This document shows positions 57,572 to 64,000 of a DNA stretch of 64,000 nt, piece by piece. How positions within the stretch are numbered: position 1 is the stretch's first letter; each line of letters starts with the position of its first letter. Under the pieces are notes generated by a model. The model did no database searches. It worked only from the letters and a program-made list of their open reading frames with translations, and was not told the origin of the DNA. The position numbers and the translations under genes were made by a program. The stretch spans positions 1,612,001-1,676,000 of the forward strand of contig CP069437.1 in assembly GCA_016888885.1 (NCBI GenBank). The letters run 5' to 3'. The stretch is from Faucicola sp902506215. Its GTDB lineage: Bacteria > Pseudomonadota > Gammaproteobacteria > Pseudomonadales > Moraxellaceae.

Positions 57572-57609
57572 TGTAAACTGTTAAAATGAAAAGCAAAAAA
57601 GCCGGCATA

Positions 57610-58200
57610 TTAAAGTACCATTTTAATACCAATACCAATTAACACTAGCCCACCAAAAATCTCAGCTTTACTCTCTAGCCACGTACCTGATTGCTTGCCC
57701 ATAAATACGCCAATAAAGCTAAAAATCCCTGTTACCACGGCAATTACTGCACAGGATACATAAGGATTAACTGGGATTAAATTTAAGGTAAATCCAGCTA
57801 CCATTGCATCAATACTGGTTGCAATCGCTAAAGTAGTCATGGTTTTATGCGTGATGACAACATTGGCATCATTGGCGATATCTAAAGCAATGTTGTGCGG
57901 GGTTGAATTTTGTGATGTGGCATCTTCATCATCGCTAGATAAAGCTTCATACAGCATTTTTCCACCAAGCCCCACCAAAATAATGCACGCAATCCAAGGC
58001 GCCCAATTTGCGATAAATCCTAAGATTGAACGTCCACCAAGATAACCAATCAAAGGCATCAAACCTTGAAAGACGCCAAAGTATACGCCTGCCATAATCG
58101 CAATTTTGGTCGTATCTTGGCGGTGTTTGGCACCTAATCCAATCGCCACAGCAAACGCATCCATCGATAAAGCTATCGCTAGCAGTAATAAAGCAATCAT
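57610..58200 (-). CDS. mntP: Manganese efflux pump MntP
   Basis: A 196-residue six-helix membrane protein that exports manganese. Signature residues: ALSMDAFAVAIGLG in helix 1 and ATSIDAMVAGFTL in helix 4, whose Asp residues bind the ion; a soluble loop (about residues 85-115) lies between the two halves. No manganese riboswitch is seen in the 95 bp before it. It follows gyrB on the same strand. Confidence 0.94.
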   Translation of the reverse strand: MIALLLLAIALSMDAFAVAIGLGAKHRQDTTKIAIMAGVYFGVFQGLMPLIGYLGGRSILGFIANWAPWIACIILVGLGGKMLYEALSSDDEDATSQNSTPHNIALDIANDANVVITHKTMTTLAIATSIDAMVAGFTLNLIPVNPYVSCAVIAVVTGIFSFIGVFMGKQSGTWLESKAEIFGGLVLIGIGIKMVL

Positions 58201-58233
58201 GTGATATCTCTTTTAAAAACTCGAGCTGAAATA

Positions 58234-58263
58234 AAACCACCTTACTACAACATAAGGTGGTTT
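58234..58263 (-). terminator. Terminator of gyrB
   Basis: AAACCACCTTA and TAAGGTGGTTT form an 11-bp stem with an 8-base loop; on the minus strand TTTTATTT follows. It separates gyrB from mntP. Confidence 0.8.
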
Positions 58264-58295
58264 CCATTGTATTAAAACACGACCCTAAAATCGGG

Positions 58296-60788
58296 CTAAA
58301 TATCTAAGTTGGTCACCGTTAACGCGTTTTCCTCAATAAAGGCACGACGCGGCTCTACGTCATCCCCCATCAGACACGAGAACAAATGGTCAGCAGCAAT
58401 CGCATCTTCAATGGTGACTTTTAGCATATGGCGATTTTCTGGATCCATCGTGGTTTCCCATAATTGATCAGCGTTCATCTCCCCCAACCCTTTATAGCGC
58501 TGAATCGCTAAACCACGGCGCGCATCGCTCATAATAAATTGCCATAGATAAGCCATGTCTTTAATCGGCAATTTTTTGTCACCTTTTGCGACATAAGCAG
58601 TATCTGACAACATGTCTTTCCATTGGCTGGTCAAGCGATGCAAACGGTTATACTCACCTGAACCAATAAATGCGGTATCTAATAAGTACGCGTGTGGCAA
58701 CTGATGGATAAAAATCGTCACGCGCGGTAGATAATAGGTTTTTTGATGATCGCCTTCTTGTTTGCTAAAGGGCTCTAATTCAATTTGTGGGTGCAATCCA
58801 TCTGCCGTCACTGCTAGATTCTGCGCTAACATTTCTACCCAATTTCGCATTTGCGCTTCATCTTCAATCATTGGCATGCTAAGTTTGCTGGTGATTGCCA
58901 ACGCATCTAATACGGCGCTTGGATATTTGAGTTGCAAACGGTTTTTGATGGTCTGAGTTTGGTTATAATCATTGAGTAAGGTTTCTAGTGCTTGACCTGT
59001 GACCGCAGGCGTACCTTCGCTCAAATGCAACTGGGTGTCGTCAATGGTTGACGACAATAAATAGGCCTTTAACGCTTCATCATCTTTGAGGTACAATTCT
59101 TGGCGACCTTTTTTCACTTTATACAGCGGTGGCTGCGCAATATAAATATGACCACGCTCTAATAGCTCTGGGGTTTGACGGAAAAAGAACGTCAGTAGCA
59201 AGGTGCGAATATGTGAACCATCCACGTCCGCATCGGTCATGATGATAATTTTGTGATAGCGTAATTTGTCGGGATTGTACTCATCAGGTCCGATTCCTGT
59301 ACCCAATGCGGTAATCAAGGTACCCACTTCTTGCGACGATATCATCTTATCAAAACGTGCACGTTCTACGTTTAGAATTTTACCTTTCAGCGGCAAAATC
59401 GCCTGCATTTTACGGTTACGCCCTTGTTTGGCAGAACCGCCTGCCGAGTCCCCTTCCACAATGTACAGCTCTGACATTGCAGGGTCTTTTTCTTGGCAAT
59501 CAGCAAGTTTGCCGGGCAGACCTGCGATATCAAGTGTCGTTTTACGGCGGGTCATTTCACGAGCTTTACGCGCCGCTTCTCGCGCACGGGCGGCATCGAT
59601 GATTTTACCAGCAATCCCTTTGGCAGCATTGGGATTTTCAAGCAAGTAAGCGCTAAACTTATCGTGCATGGCTGATTCAACCGCGGGTTTGACTTCACTT
59701 GATACCAGTTTGTCTTTGGTCTGGCTTGAGAATTTTGGGTCAGGTACTTTGACAGAAATAATCGCGGTTAAACCTTCCCGCGCATCGTCACCTGTTACCG
59801 CAACTTTTTCTTTTTTCATCAAGTTTTCGCTATCCATATAGCTATTTAGGCAGCGCGTTAATGCCGAACGAAAACCAGAAAGATGGGTACCGCCATCTTT
59901 TTGCGGGATATTATTGGTAAAGCATAATACTTTTTCGTTGTAGCTATCTGTCCATTGCAATGCTACTTCGACACTGATACCGTCATTTTCTTCACTGGTA
60001 AAATGAAACACCTCATTTAGCCCAGTTTTGCCCGCATTGATGTAATGAACGAACTCAGATAGACCGCCAACGTGCTCAAACTCATGGCGTTTGTCATCGC
60101 GCTCATCCGTCAATACAATGCGTACACCCGAGTTTAAAAACGACAATTCGCGTAAGCGCTTGGCGAGAATTTCAAAATCAAAAATCGTGCCTGTAAAAAT
60201 ATCATCGCTTGGATAAAAACGTACTTGTGTGCCTGTTTGCTGGGTGGCTTCAAGCTGTTCGATAGGCGCTACGGGCTCGCCATCAGCATAGGTTTGGCTA
60301 TAGTGGTAACCGTCACGCCATATATCGAGCACCAATTTTTTTGATAACGCATTAACCACTGACACACCGACACCGTGCAAACCACCTGAGACTTTATAAC
60401 TGTTGTCGTCAAATTTACCGCCCGCATGCAGTACCGTCATGATAACCTGCGCGGCTGACACCCCCTCTTCTGGGTGAATATCGACAGGAATACCGCGTCC
60501 ATTGTCTTTGACGCTGACCGATTCATCTTCGTGGATGATGATGTCAATTTGATCACAGTGACCCGCCAAGGCTTCATCAATGGCGTTATCCACCACTTCA
60601 AATACCATATGATGCAAACCTGTGCCATCGTCGGTATCGCCAATGTACATACCAGGGCGTACACGCACGGCTTCTAAGCCACGAAGTACGCGGATACTGT
60701 CAGAACCATAAGCTTTATTTTGTTGATGACTTGATTGGGTAGTAGATTGTTGTGTCTGATCGGCTACATTTGCAGATGTATCAGTCAT
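58296..60788 (-). CDS. gyrB: DNA gyrase subunit B
   Basis: An 830-residue ATPase subunit of gyrase. The GHKL ATP site (VVDNAIDEALAGHCDQI, KDNGRGIPVDIHPEEGVSA, GGLHGVGVSVVNALS), the TOPRIM motif (ELYIVEGDSAGGSAKQGRNR and DADVDGSHI) and the C-terminal GAD tail (QRYKGLGEMNADQLWETTM) are present. A Ser/Gln-rich lead of about 25 residues precedes the fold. The ATG at 60788 has GGAG seven bases in front. Confidence 0.98.
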   Translation of the reverse strand: MTDTSANVADQTQQSTTQSSHQQNKAYGSDSIRVLRGLEAVRVRPGMYIGDTDDGTGLHHMVFEVVDNAIDEALAGHCDQIDIIIHEDESVSVKDNGRGIPVDIHPEEGVSAAQVIMTVLHAGGKFDDNSYKVSGGLHGVGVSVVNALSKKLVLDIWRDGYHYSQTYADGEPVAPIEQLEATQQTGTQVRFYPSDDIFTGTIFDFEILAKRLRELSFLNSGVRIVLTDERDDKRHEFEHVGGLSEFVHYINAGKTGLNEVFHFTSEENDGISVEVALQWTDSYNEKVLCFTNNIPQKDGGTHLSGFRSALTRCLNSYMDSENLMKKEKVAVTGDDAREGLTAIISVKVPDPKFSSQTKDKLVSSEVKPAVESAMHDKFSAYLLENPNAAKGIAGKIIDAARAREAARKAREMTRRKTTLDIAGLPGKLADCQEKDPAMSELYIVEGDSAGGSAKQGRNRKMQAILPLKGKILNVERARFDKMISSQEVGTLITALGTGIGPDEYNPDKLRYHKIIIMTDADVDGSHIRTLLLTFFFRQTPELLERGHIYIAQPPLYKVKKGRQELYLKDDEALKAYLLSSTIDDTQLHLSEGTPAVTGQALETLLNDYNQTQTIKNRLQLKYPSAVLDALAITSKLSMPMIEDEAQMRNWVEMLAQNLAVTADGLHPQIELEPFSKQEGDHQKTYYLPRVTIFIHQLPHAYLLDTAFIGSGEYNRLHRLTSQWKDMLSDTAYVAKGDKKLPIKDMAYLWQFIMSDARRGLAIQRYKGLGEMNADQLWETTMDPENRHMLKVTIEDAIAADHLFSCLMGDDVEPRRAFIEENALTVTNLDI

Positions 60789-61050
60789 GATGACTCCATA
60801 GGTTTTGCATGGCAAAAACGTCAGAACATACTCGATTTTATGGTCAAAATCGTTGATTTTTTTCTTAGTTTTTTGGTGAAAAATAAAGGGTTTATTGTAG
60901 CAAATTTTAGGGGAAAAGTCACTGAATATCCCCGCTTGTGAGAGGCAAAATAGTGATTTAGCTTGGCTAGAAAAAAGAGAGTTTAAGTTACATCAGTTTG
61001 AAAAAATACTTAATCATCTAAACTTAGTCACCTAAAAATGTTACTTGTTT

Positions 61051-62223
61051 TTATAGGTCGTTTTTAATAGCTTGTACTTCAAGCGGTAATTGTCTAACGC
61101 TTCCCTGTTCCACGTGAAACAGTTTTATATTATCCCGCCAAATCTTTTGAATACTCTCGACGATATCTTGGGTGAGACTGGTGATAAACAGCTGTGAATT
61201 AACTTGTTTTAAGCCAGTTAATAACAACATAAGCGCGTCACTATCCAATTCTGCTGTGATATCGTCTACCAATACCAAAGGTACTTTATCGACCTGATTG
61301 AGTAACGGCAACTGCGATAAGCGAAGCGCCATGACCAATAATTTTTTTTCACCCCGGGACAGCATATCGGTGGCAAGCAATGTCTGCTTGTGTTTATGCC
61401 CTGCTGCATCGGTATGCACTAAATCTAGCACAACATTGATATCAGCCCGATGGCATCCCATACGCGTATAGCCAAGCTCAATGTCAGACGCTAAACGATT
61501 GGCTAAAGTAATGGCTAAGCCAGCTTCAGTATCAAATCCCGGTGTATAACGCAATCGTAATTTTTCGGCATATTGGGGTAAAAAAATTTGCACTTGCGCC
61601 AAAAAATGGGGCTGCCATTGTTCAATGATGCGGGTCCTGGCTTGGTGAATTTTTTCTGCATGTTGGCTTAGCTGGTAATCCCAAGCTGACAGTTCTTGCT
61701 GTTGCAGGCTGGTTAATAAGACGTTACCAACATTTTGCTTTAATAAGCTATTGCGCTGTTTTAATAGACGCTGATAAGACAGCCAATTGGGATGAAATGA
61801 CTGTTCCACGTGAAACCCTAACCAATCTAGCATTTCACGCCTTGCTTGACTACCATCCTCTAGCTGTGCAAGGCTCACAGGCTCAAGCAATAGGGTGGGT
61901 AGCAGCTGGGCAAGTGGGCTTTGGGTGACAAGTGACTGACCATTGAGTCGCAATTGCGTGGTAGCGTCTTGGGATTTGGCAATAGCGACCGTTTGCTCAT
62001 GATTGAGCCTAGCAAAAACCGTGGTATCGCTAAAACCATGCTCAATATAATGCCTCGGTTGATGATGGCGAAAACTTTTGCCGCGTGATAATAGATAGAT
62101 GCTTTCTAATAGCGACGTTTTTCCGCTGCCATTTTGACCCAAGAATACATTACAACTGCTGGGTTGTAATTCAATCGTGTGAAGATTGCGAAAATGATGA
62201 ATAGCTAATTCAATAATTTGCAT
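61051..62223 (-). CDS. recF: Recombination protein RecF
   Basis: A 390-residue SMC-like ATPase for gap repair and RecA loading. The Walker A is GQNGSGKTSLLESIYLLSRGKSFR (about residues 29-52), the signature motif LSRGEKKLLVMALRLSQ and the Walker B LVLVDDITAELD. It follows dnaN by 52 bp, in the dnaA-dnaN-recF-gyrB order. Two parS sites lie inside the gene. Confidence 0.96.
   Translation of the reverse strand: MQIIELAIHHFRNLHTIELQPSSCNVFLGQNGSGKTSLLESIYLLSRGKSFRHHQPRHYIEHGFSDTTVFARLNHEQTVAIAKSQDATTQLRLNGQSLVTQSPLAQLLPTLLLEPVSLAQLEDGSQARREMLDWLGFHVEQSFHPNWLSYQRLLKQRNSLLKQNVGNVLLTSLQQQELSAWDYQLSQHAEKIHQARTRIIEQWQPHFLAQVQIFLPQYAEKLRLRYTPGFDTEAGLAITLANRLASDIELGYTRMGCHRADINVVLDLVHTDAAGHKHKQTLLATDMLSRGEKKLLVMALRLSQLPLLNQVDKVPLVLVDDITAELDSDALMLLLTGLKQVNSQLFITSLTQDIVESIQKIWRDNIKLFHVEQGSVRQLPLEVQAIKNDL
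61106..61121. promoter_or_regulatory. parS centromere site 2
   Basis: TGTTCCACGTGAAACA fits the parS consensus TGTTNCACGTGAAACA exactly. It is in the 3' end of recF. Confidence 0.85.
61802..61817. promoter_or_regulatory. parS-like centromere site 3
   Basis: TGTTCCACGTGAAACC matches the parS consensus at 15 of 16 positions (last base differs). It is in the middle of recF, about 700 bp from site 2. Confidence 0.7.
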
Positions 62224-62275
62224 GATTTATCTACTTAACTACTCATCACTGGATTGAAAAAAATATGCCCGCTGA

Positions 62276-63451
62276 CTAAATACGCATTGGCATAACCACA
62301 AATTCGTGTTTGCTATCGTTGACTTGTTGTACCAATACCGAAGCATTGGCTTGGCTCATATTAAAGTCAATTTCGCCTTGCAGTACATTCAGCACATCTA
62401 GTAAATAAGCCACGTTGAATGATATCTCTAATGGCTCACCTTGATATTTAACCTCAAGCTGCTCACTGGCTTCATCTTGCTCAGCATTGCTAGCACGTAC
62501 TATCAAATTGTTATCACCTGAAAAATCAAAAATCACGCCACGCGATTTCTCGTTACTCAAAATAGCCACACGGCGAAGCACATTCGCCAGCTGCTCTTGG
62601 TTAATACGGGCAATTTTGTTGGTTAATGATGGCATAACGCGGCGATAATCAGGGAACTTACCATCAATCAAACGGGCAGTAAAAGCCACCATGATGGCAT
62701 TTTTTAGCTGACCTGTGCTATCGACTTCCCCAAAAGGGAGTAAAACTTGTAAAAATTCACGACCGACATTGAGGGTGATTTTATTATCTTGATTCGGTAG
62801 CATGCGTTTAAGCTCTGCTAATAAACGTTGTAATTCAAGTACCGCTTTTCTTGGTAAAATTGCAGCCAGTGCCACGCTATCATCACACGCTATCACCGTA
62901 CGAGCCAATGCCAAGCGATGCCCATCGGTTGATACCGTCGCCAATTGCCGCTCTTTGACTTCAAACAGCATACCGGTAAGATAATAACGCACATCTTGCA
63001 CCGCCATCGCAAAATGCGTTTTATCCAGCAAATCGACGAGGTCTTCACGGCCCAATTGAATAGGCGTAACTTGTTCTGGTTCACCCAACAGGGGAAAGTC
63101 TTGGGCAGGTAAAGTGCTGAGTTTAAAACGACTACTACCGCACACAATTAGACACTGATTGTCGTCACCTACACTGATAGATACGGGTAAACCGTCGGGC
63201 AATAATTTTACGATATCTTTGAATTTGTTGGCAGGAACGGTGATTTCACCTGGTTGTTTGCACGCCGATTCTGGCAAATTGAGGGTGGCTTGTAATTCAA
63301 GCTCTAAATCTGACGCTACCATCACCAATTGAGAGTCGGTTAACGCCAATTTCATATTCCCTAAAATCACCATGTTATGGCGTTTGTCAGCGGCTTTTGA
63401 AATTAAATTAATCGCTTGTAGTAACAAATCGCGAGAGATTACTAATTGCAT
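62276..63451 (-). CDS. dnaN: DNA polymerase III beta clamp
   Basis: A 391-residue sliding clamp that tethers the replicative polymerase. The N-terminal MQLVISRDLLLQAINLISKAADKRHNMVILGNMKL, three repeated folds of about 125 residues and the C-terminal VMPMRI are typical. It lies between dnaA and recF, with a gap of about 100 bp to dnaA. Confidence 0.97.
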   Translation of the reverse strand: MQLVISRDLLLQAINLISKAADKRHNMVILGNMKLALTDSQLVMVASDLELELQATLNLPESACKQPGEITVPANKFKDIVKLLPDGLPVSISVGDDNQCLIVCGSSRFKLSTLPAQDFPLLGEPEQVTPIQLGREDLVDLLDKTHFAMAVQDVRYYLTGMLFEVKERQLATVSTDGHRLALARTVIACDDSVALAAILPRKAVLELQRLLAELKRMLPNQDNKITLNVGREFLQVLLPFGEVDSTGQLKNAIMVAFTARLIDGKFPDYRRVMPSLTNKIARINQEQLANVLRRVAILSNEKSRGVIFDFSGDNNLIVRASNAEQDEASEQLEVKYQGEPLEISFNVAYLLDVLNVLQGEIDFNMSQANASVLVQQVNDSKHEFVVMPMRI

Positions 63452-63555
63452 GGCACCGCCTCAAATCAAAATGAATGGTTATAACAAATGGAAAAATTAA
63501 AACTTATTATACGGGGTAATTGAGTAAAAATCTTTTTAATCGAGTTAACAAAATA

Positions 63556-64000
63556 CTAAGTCTGTAACATTAATTTTAATGAGCGATAATCCTTGTCAAA
63601 CATCAGATCGCTGACACAAAGTTCTTGTACTTTCTCACAGGCGTGCATGACCGTGGTATGGTCGCGACCACCAAATGATTGACCAATTTCTGTAAAACTG
63701 TTATTGGTTAGTTCACGGGCTAAACTCATAGCCACCTGACGCGGACGAGCGATATGACGTAAACGCTTTTTACCCATCAGGTCTTTGACCGATATATCAT
63801 AAAACTCAGCAACGACTTTACGAATATTATCCATACTGACCGCTTGTACACGAATGGCAATCAAATCTTTTAACGCCATTTGTACCAATTCTAAATGGAT
63901 AGGCTGATTGAGCAGACGGGAAATGGCTAAAACTTTGTTCAGCGCCCCTTCCAACTCTCGCACATTGGCGATGATATGCTGAGCGATAAAAATAGCGCAC
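63556..64000 (-). CDS. dnaA: Replication initiator DnaA, C-terminal part
   Basis: The frame is open through the window edge at 64000; the translated end starts FIAQHIIANVRELEGALNKV, typical of the AAA+ lid in DnaA. Domain IV carries the DNA-binding signature RQVAMSLARELTNNSFTEIGQSFGGRDHTTVMHACEKV. Only the last about 148 residues are present; the rest, and probably the origin, lie beyond. An in-frame GTG at 63963 is internal, not a start. Confidence 0.96.
   Translation of the reverse strand, partial: CAIFIAQHIIANVRELEGALNKVLAISRLLNQPIHLELVQMALKDLIAIRVQAVSMDNIRKVVAEFYDISVKDLMGKKRLRHIARPRQVAMSLARELTNNSFTEIGQSFGGRDHTTVMHACEKVQELCVSDLMFDKDYRSLKLMLQT

Noticed and set aside
58201..58295. Possible manganese (yybP-ykoY) riboswitch before mntP
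   Set aside because: The only structure in the 95-bp gap is the gyrB terminator; the conserved riboswitch core is absent.
63464..63555. Replication origin between dnaA and dnaN
   Set aside because: No DnaA-box cluster (TTATNCACA) or AT-rich 13-mers were found; the origin is more likely upstream of dnaA beyond the window.

Overview
The window looks like chromosomal, origin-proximal DNA from a Moraxellaceae gammaproteobacterium (Moraxella/Faucicola/Psychrobacter-like). This is inferred from a BfmR/BfmS-type two-component pair, monofunctional HisB, the hybrid peroxiredoxin-glutaredoxin and moderately AT-rich DNA; no database search was possible. The right end carries dnaA (cut by the window edge), dnaN, recF and gyrB, all on the minus strand. 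The replication origin therefore probably lies just beyond position 64000. Most highly expressed loci (atp operon, rRNA operon, dnaK, gyrB) also run on the minus strand, away from that presumed origin.

Layout, left to right. 1-6.8 kb: the tail of an unknown gene, a DUF305 lipoprotein, cbpA-cbpM, hisH, avtA and an EnvZ-like kinase. 6.8-11 kb: bfmR-bfmS, with a complete 1148-bp insertion sequence sitting 28 bp before the bfmR start. 11-18.7 kb: the full F1Fo ATP synthase cluster atpI-B-E-F-H-A-G-D-C. 19-29 kb: zur, cpdA, dksA-gluQ, ftsW and murD, then a nitrogen-control locus glnK-amtB with an NtrC-type operator and a candidate sigma-54 promoter, then a DUF2147 protein and a secreted nuclease. 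29-37.4 kb: tRNA-Ser, the large catalase katE, and a complete rRNA operon (16S-tRNA-Ile-tRNA-Ala-23S-5S) with a near-consensus promoter. 37.4-46.6 kb: dnaK and grpE with heat-shock promoters, tsaC, dprA, a LysM protein, def, hisB, yajQ and the peroxiredoxin-glutaredoxin hybrid. 46.6-47.9 kb: an IS5-type element inserted beside a shared terminator. 47.9-58.2 kb: an ABC-F ATPase carrying a parS site, erpA, a roadblock/LC7 protein, gshA, dsbB, guaA, a repetitive glycine-zipper protein and mntP. 58.3-64 kb: gyrB, recF (two parS sites), dnaN and dnaA.

Most of the window is housekeeping. The points most worth a second look are: three ParB-type parS sites embedded in coding sequence near the origin; an IS that separates bfmRS from its upstream region; a 605-residue glycine-zipper protein grown by a recent 483-bp tandem duplication; an IS5-type element beside the prx-grx/ABC-F terminator; and hairpins inside the bfmRS and atp operons. 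I did not find a CRISPR array, phage, toxin-antitoxin pair or recognisable new defence system.
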